A stretch of DNA of 64,000 bases from Streptomyces sindenensis (GCF_014649035.1 NZ_BMSG01000032.1:25474-89473); one strand, 5' to 3'. Numbered from the stretch's first letter, positions 8,325 to 17,307 are shown. Numbers and translations: made by a program. Notes: a model not told the origin generated them from the letters alone.

Positions 8325-9530
8325 TCAGCCCTGGAATCGGTACTCCTCCAAGAGGCGCCGGCCAATGATCATTTTCTGGATCTCGGCGGTACCTTCACCG
8401 ATCAGCAGCATCGGCGCCTCGCGGTAGAGGCGCTCGATCTCGTACTCCTTGGAGAAGCCGTAGCCGCCGTGGATACGGAAGGCGTCCTCGACGACTTCCT
8501 TGCAGTACTCGGAGGCGAGGTACTTCGCCATCCCTGCCTCCAGGTCGTTTCGTTCCCCGGAGTCCTTTTTGCGTGCTGCGTTCACCATCATCGCATGAGC
8601 GGCTTCGACCTTGGTGGCCATTTCGGCCAGTTTGAACTGGATCGCCTGGTGCTGGGCGATCGGCTTGCCGAAGGTGTGGCGCTGCTGGGCGTACGAAACG
8701 CCCAGTTCGAATGCGCGCTGCGCGACACCGCAACCACGCGCGGCGACATTCACCCGGCCGACCTCGACGCCGTCCATCATTTGGTAAAACCCTCGGCCGG
8801 TCGTGCCTCCGAGGACGCGATTGGCCGGAATGCGCAGGTCGTCCATGATGAGCTCGGTCGTGTCGACGCCCTTGTAGCCCATCTTGTCGATCTTCCCGGG
8901 GATGGTCAGGCCGGGCCGGACCTCTCCGAAGCCGGGCTCCTTCTCCACCAGGAAGGTCGTCATCGACTTGTGCGGCGCGGTGCCCTCGGGGTGGCCTTCG
9001 TCACTTCGGGCCAGAACGGCCACCAAAGTAGAGGTTCCGCCGTTCGTCAGCCACATCTTCTGGCCGTTGAGAACGTACTCGTCGCCTTCCTTGACGCCCT
9101 TCGACGAGATGGCAGAGACGTCCGAGCCGAGCGCCGGCTCGGACATCGAGAAGGCCCCGCGCACCTCGCCGAGCGCCATCCGTGGCAGGAACGTGTCCTT
9201 CTGCTCCTGCGTGCCGTGCTGCTTGAGCATGTAGGCCACGATGAAATGCGTGTTGATGATGCCCGACACGCTCATCCAGCCGCGGGCGATCTCCTCCACG
9301 CACAGCGCGTAGGTGAGCAGCGACTCACCCAGCCCCCCGTACTCCTCGGGGATCATCAGCCCGAACAGGCCGAGTTCCTTGAGTCCCTCGACGATTTCCG
9401 TCGGGTACTCGTCGCGGTGCTCCAGCTGGGTCGCGACCGGAATGATCTCCTTGTCGACGAAATCCCGGACCGTGGCCAGGATTTCCCGCTGGATGTCGTT
9501 CAGACCGGCGGTCTGGGCGAGTCGCGTCAT
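8325..9530 (-). CDS. mcd: Acyl-CoA dehydrogenase, probable methylsuccinyl-CoA dehydrogenase of the ethylmalonyl-CoA pathway
   Basis: Flavin enzyme of the acyl-CoA dehydrogenase family, 401 aa. It has the N-terminal helical domain, the middle beta domain (FSMSEPALGSDVSAISS) and the C-terminal helical domain with IGEGTAEIQ, which carries the usual catalytic Glu. As last gene of the ccr-meaA operon it is best placed to oxidise methylsuccinyl-CoA to mesaconyl-CoA. The start has an AGGAGA ribosome site. Its base composition is a little more AT-rich than its neighbours. Substrate is inferred from context only; a short-chain acyl-CoA role is possible. Confidence 0.85.
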   Translation of the reverse strand: MTRLAQTAGLNDIQREILATVRDFVDKEIIPVATQLEHRDEYPTEIVEGLKELGLFGLMIPEEYGGLGESLLTYALCVEEIARGWMSVSGIINTHFIVAYMLKQHGTQEQKDTFLPRMALGEVRGAFSMSEPALGSDVSAISSKGVKEGDEYVLNGQKMWLTNGGTSTLVAVLARSDEGHPEGTAPHKSMTTFLVEKEPGFGEVRPGLTIPGKIDKMGYKGVDTTELIMDDLRIPANRVLGGTTGRGFYQMMDGVEVGRVNVAARGCGVAQRAFELGVSYAQQRHTFGKPIAQHQAIQFKLAEMATKVEAAHAMMVNAARKKDSGERNDLEAGMAKYLASEYCKEVVEDAFRIHGGYGFSKEYEIERLYREAPMLLIGEGTAEIQKMIIGRRLLEEYRFQG

Positions 9531-9578
9531 GGCTGCTTCTCCTGTGGCTTCACGCGGTGGCCTTAAGGCTTCAGACGG

Positions 9579-10082
9579 TTACTTGGCGGGCGTCGGGCGG
9601 CCGGGCTGCTCCCCGCCGCGCTCCTTGATGTACGTCTCGGTGGGGACCATCACCTTGCGCCGGAACACGCAGACGACCGTGCCGTCCTGCTTGTAGCCCT
9701 TGGTCTCCACGTAGACGATGCCGCGGTCGTTCTTGGACTTCGACGGGGTCTTGTCCAGCACGGTCGTCTCGCCGTAGATCGTGTCGCCGTGGAAGGTCGG
9801 CGCGATGTGCTTGAGCGATTCGACCTCCAGATTGGCGATGGCCTTTCCGGAGACGTCCGGCACCGACATGCCGAGCAGCAGCGAGTAGATGTAGTTGCCG
9901 ACGACCACGTTCTTGCCGAAGTCGGTCGTCTTCTCCGCGTAGTTGCTGTCCATGTGCAGCGGGTGGTGATTCATGGTCAGCAGACAGAAGAGGTGGTCGT
10001 CGTACTCCGTGACCGTCTTTCCGGGCCAGTGCTTGTAGACGGCACCGACCTCGAACTCCTCATACGTGCGTCCGAACTGCAT
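9579..10082 (-). CDS. mch: MaoC-family hydratase, probable mesaconyl-CoA hydratase
   Basis: Hot-dog-fold hydratase of 167 aa. The region NHHPLHMDSNYAEKTTDFG followed by VVVGNYIYSLLLGM matches the hydratase-2 motif with its Asp/His catalytic pair. In the operon it would hydrate mesaconyl-CoA to beta-methylmalyl-CoA, the step before the CoA lyase. It begins 2 nt after the lyase stop. At 167 aa it is a single hot-dog domain, whereas the proteobacterial mesaconyl-CoA hydratase I know is about twice this length; a homodimer would supply the second half. Function from context, family from sequence. Confidence 0.85.
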   Translation of the reverse strand: MQFGRTYEEFEVGAVYKHWPGKTVTEYDDHLFCLLTMNHHPLHMDSNYAEKTTDFGKNVVVGNYIYSLLLGMSVPDVSGKAIANLEVESLKHIAPTFHGDTIYGETTVLDKTPSKSKNDRGIVYVETKGYKQDGTVVCVFRRKVMVPTETYIKERGGEQPGRPTPAK

Positions 10083-10084
10083 GA

Positions 10085-11059
10085 TCAGGCCTCCGGGGCT
10101 TCGAACTTGGACGTGCGCTGCATTCCGGCGGCCCGGCCCTTGCCCGCGATGACCAGGGCCATCTTGCGGCTGGCCTCGTCGATCATCTCGTCGCCGAGCA
10201 TCGCGGAGCCCTTCTTGCCGCCCTCCTCGGAGGTGCACCAGTCATACGCGTCGAGGATCAGCTCGGCGTGGTCGTAGTCCTCCTGCGAGGGCGAGAACAC
10301 CTCGTTCGCCGCGTCGACCTGCCCCGGGTGCAGCACCCACTTGCCGTCGAAGCCGAGGGCGGCGGCGCGGCCGGCCACCTCGCGGTAGGCGTCCACGTCA
10401 CGGATCTGGAGGAAGGGGCCGTCGATCGCCTGGAGGTCGTGGCTGCGGGCCGCCATCAGGATGCGCATCAGGATGTAGTGGTAGGCGTCCGCCGGGTAGC
10501 CGGGCGGCTGCTGGCCGACGACCAGGGTCTTCATGTTGATCGACGCCATGAAGTCGGCCGGGCCGAAGATCAGCGTCTCCAGGCGGGGCGAGGCCTGGGC
10601 GATCTCGTCGATGTTCACCAGGCCCTTGGCGTTCTCGATCTGCGCCTCGATGCCGATCTTCCCGACCTCGAAGCCCATCGTCTTCTCGATCTGGGTCAGC
10701 AGCAGGTCCAGCGCCACGACCTGCTGGGCGTCCTGGACCTTCGGCAGCATGATGCAGTCGAGGTTCGGGCCCGCGCCCTCGACGACCGTGATGACGTCCC
10801 GGTACGTCCAGTGCGTCGTCCAGTCGTTGACCCGCACGACCCGGGTCTTGCCGCTCCAGTCACCGTTGTTCAGCGCGTCCACGATGTGGTGGCGGGCGCC
10901 CTCCTTGGCGAGCGGCGCGCAGGCGTCCTCCAGGTCGAGGAAGACCTGGTCGGCCGGGAGGCCCTGGGCCTTCTCCAGGAAGCGCGGGTTGGAGCCCGGC
11001 ACGGCCAGGCACGAGCGGCGCGGGCGCAGGCGGTTGACCGAGGGAGTGGGCGTGGTCAT
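10085..11059 (-). CDS. mcl: HpcH/HpaI-CitE family CoA lyase, probable beta-methylmalyl-CoA/malyl-CoA lyase
   Basis: 324-aa TIM-barrel lyase related to CitE and malyl-CoA lyase. Metal-binding acidic residues are visible in EAQIENAKG and FGPADF, and CLAVPGSNPRFLEKA starts the first strand. In the ethylmalonyl-CoA pathway it would cleave beta-methylmalyl-CoA to glyoxylate and propionyl-CoA. Its ATG overlaps the meaA stop by 4 bp, and the hydratase follows after 2 nt, so all are co-translated. Citrate lyase is unlikely because no other citrate lyase subunits are present. Confidence 0.9.
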   Translation of the reverse strand: MTTPTPSVNRLRPRRSCLAVPGSNPRFLEKAQGLPADQVFLDLEDACAPLAKEGARHHIVDALNNGDWSGKTRVVRVNDWTTHWTYRDVITVVEGAGPNLDCIMLPKVQDAQQVVALDLLLTQIEKTMGFEVGKIGIEAQIENAKGLVNIDEIAQASPRLETLIFGPADFMASINMKTLVVGQQPPGYPADAYHYILMRILMAARSHDLQAIDGPFLQIRDVDAYREVAGRAAALGFDGKWVLHPGQVDAANEVFSPSQEDYDHAELILDAYDWCTSEEGGKKGSAMLGDEMIDEASRKMALVIAGKGRAAGMQRTSKFEAPEA

Positions 11060-13068
11060 GCGGGGACCTCCAGAGGGTCGAGCTTGTTCGCTTTCCGGAT
11101 CTCGTCGACGATACGGCCGATGATCTCCGTGATGCCGAAGTCCTTCGGGGTGAAGACGGCGGCCACTCCGGCTTCGATGAGGGCGGTGGCGTCGGCCGGC
11201 GGGATGATGCCGCCCGCGATCACCGGGATGTCCGGCGCCCCGGCCTCGCGCAGCCGGTGCAGCACGTCGGGGACCAGCTCGGCGTGCGAGCCGGAGAGGA
11301 TGGACAGGCCCACGCAGTGCACGTCCTCGGCGAGCGCCGCGTCGGTGATCTGCTCGGGGGTGAGCCGGATCCCCTGGTAGACCACCTCGAACCCGGCGTC
11401 CCTGGCCCGTACGGCGATCTGCTCGGCCCCGTTGGAGTGCCCGTCCAGGCCCGGCTTGCCGACCAGCAGACGCAGTCGCCCGGCGCCCAGGTCGGCGGCG
11501 GTCCGGGTGACCTTCTCACGGACCAGGGCGAGCGTGCTGCCCGGCTCCGCGCTGACCGCGACCGGGGCCGAGGAGACCCCGGTGGGCGCGCGGAACTCGC
11601 CGAAGACGTCCCGCAGCGCCCAGGACCACTCGCCGGTGGTGACGCCCGCGCGGGCGCACTCGACGGTGGCCTCCATCAGGTTCTCGGTGCCCGCGGCCGC
11701 CTTCTTCAGCGCGGCCAGCGCCTCCGAGGCCCGCGCCTCGTCGCGGTTGTCCCGCCACTCGTGCAGCGCCGCGACGACCCGGGCCTCGTTCTCGGGGTCG
11801 ACGGTCATGATCGCGCCGTCGAGGTCGGAGGTGAGCGGGTTGGGCTCGGTGGACTCGTAGATGTTGACGCCGACGATCTTCTCGTCGCCGGCCTCGATCC
11901 GGGCCCGCCGGGCCGCGTGCGAGGAGACCAGCTCGGACTTGAGGTAGCCGGACTCGACGGCCGCCATCGCGCCGCCCATCTGCTGGATCCGGTCGATCTC
12001 CGCCAGCGACTCCTCGACCAGGGCGTCCACCTTGGCCTCGATGACGTGCGAACCGGCGAAGATGTCCTCGTACTCCAGCAGATCGCTCTCGTGCGCCAGC
12101 ACCTGCTGGATCCGCAGCGACCACTGCTGGTCCCAGGGGCGGGGGAGCCCCAGCGCCTCGTTCCAGGCCGGCAGCTGCACGGCGCGGGCGCGGGCGTCCT
12201 TGGAGAGGGTGACGGCCAGCATCTCCAGCACGATGCGCTGGACGTTGTTCTCCGGCTGCGCCTCGGTCAGGCCGAGGGAGTTGACCTGGACGCCGTAGCG
12301 GAAGCGGCGCTGCTTGGCGTCGGTGATGCCGTACCGCTCGCGGGTGACGCGGTCCCAGATCCGGCCGAAGGCGCGCATCTTGCACATCTCCTCGATGAAG
12401 CGGACGCCCGCGTTCACGAAGAACGAGATGCGGGCGACCACGTCACCGAACTTCTCCTCGGGCACCTGGCCCGAGTCGCGGACCGCGTCGAGCACCGCGA
12501 TGGCGGTCGACATGGCGTACGCGATCTCCTGGACCGGGGTGGCCCCCGCCTCCTGGAGGTGGTAGCTGCAGATGTTGATCGGGTTCCACTTGGGGATGCG
12601 GTTGACCGTGTACGTGATCATGTCGGTGGTCAGCCGCAGTGAGGGCACCGGCGGGAAGACGTGCGTCCCGCGCGAGAGGTACTCCTTCACGATGTCGTTC
12701 TGCGTCGTTCCCTGGAGCTTGGCCGTGTCGGCCCCCTGCTCCTCCGCGACCACCTGGTAGAGCGCCAGCAGCCACATGGCGGTCGCGTTGATCGTCATCG
12801 AGGTGTTCATCTGCTCCAGGGGGATGTCCTGGAACAGCCGCCGCATGTCACCGAGGTGCGAGACGGGAACACCGACACGGCCCACCTCGCCGCGGGCGAG
12901 GATGTGGTCCGGGTCGTATCCGGTCTGCGTGGGCAGATCGAAGGCGACCGAGAGACCCGTCTGGCCCTTGGCGAGGTTGCGGCGGTACAGCTCGTTGGAC
13001 GCCTCGGCGGTCGAGTGACCGGCGTACGTCCGCATGAGCCAGGGCCGGTCCTTCTGACGTTCGTTCAT
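11056..13068 (-). CDS. meaA: Ethylmalonyl-CoA mutase (MeaA-type, coenzyme B12-dependent)
   Basis: 670-aa mutase that converts ethylmalonyl-CoA to methylsuccinyl-CoA. The N-terminal TIM-barrel begins with WLMRTYAGHSTAEASN and carries LSVAFDLPTQTGYDPDH, typical of acyl-CoA mutases. The C-terminal B12 domain has the base-off signature DGHSNG at residues 542-547, then LSILSGSH and AGGII. The fused single-chain layout and position between ccr and the CoA lyase point to ethylmalonyl-CoA rather than methylmalonyl-CoA mutase. It starts 9 nt after ccr. Confidence 0.93.
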   Translation of the reverse strand: MNERQKDRPWLMRTYAGHSTAEASNELYRRNLAKGQTGLSVAFDLPTQTGYDPDHILARGEVGRVGVPVSHLGDMRRLFQDIPLEQMNTSMTINATAMWLLALYQVVAEEQGADTAKLQGTTQNDIVKEYLSRGTHVFPPVPSLRLTTDMITYTVNRIPKWNPINICSYHLQEAGATPVQEIAYAMSTAIAVLDAVRDSGQVPEEKFGDVVARISFFVNAGVRFIEEMCKMRAFGRIWDRVTRERYGITDAKQRRFRYGVQVNSLGLTEAQPENNVQRIVLEMLAVTLSKDARARAVQLPAWNEALGLPRPWDQQWSLRIQQVLAHESDLLEYEDIFAGSHVIEAKVDALVEESLAEIDRIQQMGGAMAAVESGYLKSELVSSHAARRARIEAGDEKIVGVNIYESTEPNPLTSDLDGAIMTVDPENEARVVAALHEWRDNRDEARASEALAALKKAAAGTENLMEATVECARAGVTTGEWSWALRDVFGEFRAPTGVSSAPVAVSAEPGSTLALVREKVTRTAADLGAGRLRLLVGKPGLDGHSNGAEQIAVRARDAGFEVVYQGIRLTPEQITDAALAEDVHCVGLSILSGSHAELVPDVLHRLREAGAPDIPVIAGGIIPPADATALIEAGVAAVFTPKDFGITEIIGRIVDEIRKANKLDPLEVPA

Positions 13069-13077
13069 CGGGGAACC

Positions 13078-14415
13078 TCAGACGTTGCGGAAGCGGTTGA
13101 TGGCGTCGATGTGCTGCTCGCGCATTTCCTGGTCGCGCACGCCCAGACCCTCGCGGGGGGCCAGGGCGAGGACGCCGACCTTGCCCTGGTGGAGGTTGCG
13201 GTGGACGTCGTAGGCGGCCTGACCGGTGTCCTCCAGGGAGTACGTCTTGGAGAGCGTCGGGTGGATCTTGCCCTTCGCGATGAGGCGGTTGGCCTCCCAG
13301 GCCTCGCGGTAGTTGGCGAAGTGGGAGCCGATGATGCGCTTGAGGGACATCCACAGGTAGCGGTTGTCGTACTCGTGCATGTAGCCCGAGGTGGAGGCGC
13401 AGGTGGTGATGGTGCCGCCCTTGCGGGTGACGTAGACCGAGGCGCCGAAGGTCTCGCGTCCGGGGTGCTCGAAGACGATGTCGATGTCCTCGCCGCCGGT
13501 GAACTCGCGGATGCGCTTGCCGAAGCGCTTCCACTCCTTCGGGTCCTGGGTGCGCTCGTCCTTCCAGAACTTGTAGCCCTCGGCGTTGCGGTCGATGACC
13601 GCCTCCGCGCCCATCGACCGGCAGATCTCGGCCTTCTCGGGGCTGGAGACGACGCAGATCGGGTTGGCGCCGCCGGCCAGGGCGAACTGGGTGGCGTACG
13701 AGCCGAGCCCGCCGCTGGCGCCCCAGATCAGCACGTTGTCGCCCTGCTTCATGCCCGCGCCGTTGCGCGAGACGAGCTGGCGGTACGCGGTCGAGTTGAC
13801 CAGGCCCGGGGCGGCGGCCTCCTCCCAGCTGAGGTGCTGGGGCTTGGGCATCAGCTGGTTGGACTTGACGAGGGCGATCTCCGCCAGGCCGCCGAAGTTC
13901 GTCTCGAAGCCCCAGATGCGCTGCTCGGGGTCGAGCATCGTGTCGTTGTGGCCGTCGGAGGACTCCAGCTCGACCGAGAGGCAGTGCGCGACGACCTCGT
14001 CGCCCGGGTTCCAGGCGTTCACGCCGGGCCCGGTGCGCAGGACGACGCCCGCCAGGTCGGAGCCGATGACGTGGTACGGCAGGTCGTGGCGCTTGGTGAG
14101 CTCGCTGAGCTTCCCGTACCGCTCCAGGAAGTTGAAGGTCGAGACCGGCTCGAAGATCGACGTCCAGACGGAGTTGTAATTCACCGAGCTGGCCATCACG
14201 GCGACGAGGGCCTCGCCGGGACCGAGTTCGGGGACCGGGACGTCGTCGAGGTGGATCGACTTGCGGGGGTCCTTGTCGCGGGATTCGAGACCGGCGAACA
14301 TCTCCGCCTCGTCCTTGTGCACGGTGATGGCGCGGTAGGACTCGGGGAGGGACAGGGCCGCGAAGTCCGCGGCCGTGCTGTCCTGCGACTGGATCGCGTC
14401 CAGGATTTCCTTCAC
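13078..14415 (-). CDS. ccr: Crotonyl-CoA carboxylase/reductase
   Basis: Key enzyme of the ethylmalonyl-CoA pathway: NADPH-dependent reductive carboxylation of crotonyl-CoA to ethylmalonyl-CoA, also a source of polyketide extender units. It has 445 aa, the usual family length. The nucleotide-binding motif WGASGGLGSYATQFAL is present, and SVNYNSVWTSIFEP and PYHVIGSDLAGVV are typical of this medium-chain reductase group. The start is GTG at 14415 with CCGGAGG 8 nt upstream; the longer frame reads as non-coding. First gene of the five-gene operon, with a roughly 220-nt leader. Confidence 0.95.
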   Translation of the reverse strand: MKEILDAIQSQDSTAADFAALSLPESYRAITVHKDEAEMFAGLESRDKDPRKSIHLDDVPVPELGPGEALVAVMASSVNYNSVWTSIFEPVSTFNFLERYGKLSELTKRHDLPYHVIGSDLAGVVLRTGPGVNAWNPGDEVVAHCLSVELESSDGHNDTMLDPEQRIWGFETNFGGLAEIALVKSNQLMPKPQHLSWEEAAAPGLVNSTAYRQLVSRNGAGMKQGDNVLIWGASGGLGSYATQFALAGGANPICVVSSPEKAEICRSMGAEAVIDRNAEGYKFWKDERTQDPKEWKRFGKRIREFTGGEDIDIVFEHPGRETFGASVYVTRKGGTITTCASTSGYMHEYDNRYLWMSLKRIIGSHFANYREAWEANRLIAKGKIHPTLSKTYSLEDTGQAAYDVHRNLHQGKVGVLALAPREGLGVRDQEMREQHIDAINRFRNV

Positions 14416-14768
14416 GGTGTTGCCTCCGGTGATGCGGCGTCGAGGGAACGCTTGAGGGCCCTGCTGGCAGGGGGAGCGGTGCGGTGTGGAGGTGTTGCCG
14501 TCGGTTCGGCAGGTGGAGCTGGCTTTGCTCGGTGGAGCAGAAGGTGCCTGTGACGCAGGCGTCCGGGCGCGCAGCACGGTGGTTGCGGGGACAGCCGGCG
14601 CACGTGTGAGTTCTCAGCACGCCGGCCGCCCGGACACCTTCAACGTATGGCACTCCGTGACACCTGACAAGGCACCCAGTGCCAACAATTTCTCTCACTT
14701 GTCATCTCGTGGGCACGCATGAGCAACACGATGGGCGTTACGAGACGTTCTGTCCTGCTGGCAGGCGG
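14416..14768. other. Leader and promoter region of the ccr operon (353 bp without a gene)
   Basis: It holds the ccr ribosome site, a promoter candidate at 14642-14670 and a perfect 5+3+5 palindrome at 14671-14683. Two copies of CCTGCTGGCAGG (14460-14471 and 14754-14765) flank the leader. I see no convincing small ORF or known riboswitch. Confidence 0.6.
14642..14670 (-). promoter_or_regulatory. Promoter of the ccr-meaA operon
   Basis: On the minus strand TTGTCA (14665-14670) and TACGTT (14642-14647) are spaced by exactly 17 nt, a good match to the housekeeping sigma factor pattern. A palindrome GGCACCCAGTGCC (14671-14683) sits directly upstream of the -35 box, where an activator or repressor could bind. 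Confidence 0.6.
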
Positions 14769-15566
14769 TCAGCGGGGCCGGCGGTACACATACGGCGTCG
14801 TGGTCCCGAGCGCCGTGAAGCCCAGCCGGGCCAGGATCGGGGCGGACATGTCGGTCGCGTCGACCTGGAGGTAGCGGTAGCCGCGCTCGGCGGCGATCCG
14901 GGCCCGGTACGCCACCAGAGCCCGGTAGACGCCCCTGCCGCGCCACTCCGCGACCGTGCCGCCGCCCCAGAGCCCCGCGAAGGCCGTCCCCGGGTACAGC
15001 TCCATCCGGGCCGAGCTGACCGGCTCGCCGTCGGCCGACGCCACGAGCGCCACGAAGTCGTCCGGGGCCTGTTCCAGCCGTGTCAGCACCTGGTGGCGCA
15101 GCCTTCCCGCGTCCGTCCCGAACGCCCGCTCGTGGGCCAGCGCCATCAGCTCCACCCCCGCCGCGTCGGTCACCACCCGCAGCTCGACCCCCGCCGGCGG
15201 GTGCGCCCCGGGCAGCCCGGTCAGCGACTCGACCGGGGCGACCAGCAGCGTCTCCGACGGCTCGGCCGCGAATCCCGCGGCCCGCAGCCGCTCGCCCAGG
15301 TCGGCCGGGCCGTCATGGGAGTAGAGCTTCCATTCGAACTCCTCGTGGCCGAGCCCGCCCCAGTGGGCGATCTGGGCCGCGATCGCCGCGTCGGCCCCTT
15401 CGGCGTCCAGGCCCGGCTCGGACCAGACCACCCCGTTCCAGTCGTCGGGCCCGCCCACCTGGCGGACCAGGGGGCCGGAGCGTTCGACGCGTACGCCGGG
15501 CCCGTCCGGGCGGGCGTACTCCCGCAGCTCGCGGTCGAACAGGTCGCGGATCTCGGTGGGTCGCAT
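14769..15566 (-). CDS. GNAT family N-acetyltransferase
   Basis: 265-aa protein whose C-terminal half is a GNAT acyl-CoA-dependent acetyltransferase: the strand-loop WGGGTVAEWRGRGVYRALV contains the R/Q-x-x-G-x-G/A-type pyrophosphate loop. The N-terminal half (about 1-120) is a divergent, probably GNAT-like or substrate-recognition domain. Such enzymes acetylate amines of small molecules or proteins; the substrate is unknown. It is transcribed toward the ccr leader in the same direction but 350 bp away, so it is probably a separate unit. Confidence 0.85.
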   Translation of the reverse strand: MRPTEIRDLFDRELREYARPDGPGVRVERSGPLVRQVGGPDDWNGVVWSEPGLDAEGADAAIAAQIAHWGGLGHEEFEWKLYSHDGPADLGERLRAAGFAAEPSETLLVAPVESLTGLPGAHPPAGVELRVVTDAAGVELMALAHERAFGTDAGRLRHQVLTRLEQAPDDFVALVASADGEPVSSARMELYPGTAFAGLWGGGTVAEWRGRGVYRALVAYRARIAAERGYRYLQVDATDMSAPILARLGFTALGTTTPYVYRRPR

Positions 15567-15719
15567 CCGTGCACCTCAGCACGGCGGCGTCCGGTGGACC
15601 AGCGGATTTCGGCCGACGCCCGCGCCGGGCGCCCCGCCGTGCGTCGAACGCGCCGCACGGGGCACACGGTGCCACAGCAAGTGATCTTGAAACGACGAGG
15701 AGACAGGGGTGGGACACCG

Positions 15720-16502
15720 ATGGCGATACCGATCCGCCGCAGACGGGGCGACCGGCAGGGGCGCGCCTCCTTCGACCTCCGGCGCACCTCCTTCGGCTTC
15801 GCGCTGCTCGCCCTGCTCGTGGCGGGCGGCGGGCTGGCGCTGCGGGCGGTCTGGGAGAGCGCCGCCCGCCACCCGGCCTTCGCCGTGATCGTGGCCCTCT
15901 CGCTGCCCGCCCTGGCCGTCCTGCTGCTGCGCCGCCGCCGACGCGCCCGCCGGGTCGCGGCGGCTGTCACCGAGGCCGCGTACGACATCGTCGACGAGGG
16001 CCTCGCGGAGCTGGACGCCGCCGAGGCGGCCCGTGCCGAAGTCCGCCCCACCGCCCCGGAGCCGGCCGACCGCCCCGTCGACTACGCCCGACTCGACCCG
16101 TACACCTTCGAGGAGGCCGTCGCCGGACTCTGCCGCCGCGACGGCTGCGCCGACGCCGAGGTGGTGGGCGGCGCGGGGGACCTGGGCGCCGAAGTGCTGG
16201 GCACCACCCCGGACGGCCGCCGCGTCGTCGTCCAGTGCAAGCGCTACGGTCCTACGAGCCGGGCCGGCTCCCAGGACCTACAGCGGTTCGGCGGCACCTG
16301 CTACGCGGTGCACGCGGCGGACGTGGCACTCGTCGTCTCCACCGGCGGCTTCACCGAACCCGCCCTCGACTACGCCGAGCAGTGCGCCATCCTCTGCTAC
16401 GGCCCCGAGGAGCTGGCCGCCTGGAGCGAGGGCGCTGCGCCCCCGCCCTGGGAGGCCGCGGCCCCCGCCGGGCAGCCGGACGCCGGGGTCAGCGGTCCTT
16501 GA
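15720..16502 (+). CDS. Membrane-anchored restriction endonuclease-like (Mrr-type) protein
   Basis: 260 aa. Basic N-terminus, two membrane helices (about 25-43 and 53-70), a helical linker, then a PD-(D/E)xK nuclease-like domain from about residue 125. GDLGAEVL with Asp154 and VVVQCKRY with Gln172-x-Lys174 match the Mrr catalytic core. Two-helix Mrr-like proteins are common in actinobacteria, and their cleavage target is not established. ATG at 15720 is chosen because upstream codons read as non-coding. Its end overlaps the convergent TetR gene by 14 bp. It could cut modified or foreign DNA at the membrane, or have lost that role. Confidence 0.82.
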   Translation: MAIPIRRRRGDRQGRASFDLRRTSFGFALLALLVAGGGLALRAVWESAARHPAFAVIVALSLPALAVLLLRRRRRARRVAAAVTEAAYDIVDEGLAELDAAEAARAEVRPTAPEPADRPVDYARLDPYTFEEAVAGLCRRDGCADAEVVGGAGDLGAEVLGTTPDGRRVVVQCKRYGPTSRAGSQDLQRFGGTCYAVHAADVALVVSTGGFTEPALDYAEQCAILCYGPEELAAWSEGAAPPPWEAAAPAGQPDAGVSGP

Positions 16503-17301
16503 GTGCCTGCTGGATCGTCCGCATGACCTCGTCCAGCGGGGCGTCCGTCCGCGCCACCGCGACCAGCACCTCGCCGTCCGCGGTCACGGCGGCCGGGGCG
16601 CGCTCGGGCTCGGCCTGGGCGGTCCGGCCGGCCCCGATGCCCGTCCCGAAGGTGTCGCGCACGATGGCGAAGGCACGGTCGAGCTGGGCCTCCACATCGC
16701 CCTGGCCGCCCGCCCGCAGCCAGCGGCGCAGCACGTGGTTGTGCGCGGTGACGACGGCGGACGCGGCGACCTCCGCGAGCAGCGGGTCGTCGTTGCCCAC
16801 ATGGTGGTCGCGCTCGTCGAAGTGGCCCAGGAGATAGCGGGTGAACAGCCGCTCGTAGCGGGCCACCGACGCGATCTCGGCCTCCCGGAGGGTCGGCACC
16901 TCACGGGTCAGTTTGTAACGGGCCACGGAGACGGCGGGCTTGGCCGCGTACATCTTCATGACTTCCTTGATGCCGCGGCAGACGGTGTCGAGCGGGTGCT
17001 CGTGCGCGGGGGCGGCGTTCAGGACGGCCTCGGCCCTGACGAGGGTGTCGTCGTGGTCCGGGAAGATGGCCTCTTCCTTGGAGCGGAAGTGGCGGAAGAA
17101 GGTCCGGCGGGCCACGCCCGCGGCGCCCGCGATCTCGTCGACCGTCGTCGCCTCGTACCCCTTCGTGGCGAAGAGTTCCATCGCGGCGGCGGCCAGTTCG
17201 CGGCGCATCTTGAGCCGTTGGGCGGCCGCCCGCGTCCCCGCGGTGGTCTCCGGGGCGTCGGTCGCGGCGGTGGCACGGGGTGACTTGGCGGGCTGGGACA
17301 T
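16489..17301 (-). CDS. TetR family transcriptional regulator
   Basis: 270-aa repressor-like protein. The helix-turn-helix lies at about 30-80: ATKGYEATTVDEIAGAAGVA followed by RRTFFRHFRSKEEAIFPDHD. The rest is a helical ligand-binding domain with a C-terminal extension. It lies 91 bp downstream of the duplicated 3-hydroxyacyl-CoA dehydrogenase gene on the same strand, so it may control this gene or the ccr operon in response to an acyl-CoA; that is inference. No ribosome site is seen; TACGTT lies 6 nt before the ATG, suggesting a leaderless mRNA. Confidence 0.88.
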   Translation of the reverse strand: MSQPAKSPRATAATDAPETTAGTRAAAQRLKMRRELAAAAMELFATKGYEATTVDEIAGAAGVARRTFFRHFRSKEEAIFPDHDDTLVRAEAVLNAAPAHEHPLDTVCRGIKEVMKMYAAKPAVSVARYKLTREVPTLREAEIASVARYERLFTRYLLGHFDERDHHVGNDDPLLAEVAASAVVTAHNHVLRRWLRAGGQGDVEAQLDRAFAIVRDTFGTGIGAGRTAQAEPERAPAAVTADGEVLVAVARTDAPLDEVMRTIQQALKDR

Positions 17302-17307
17302 GGCATG

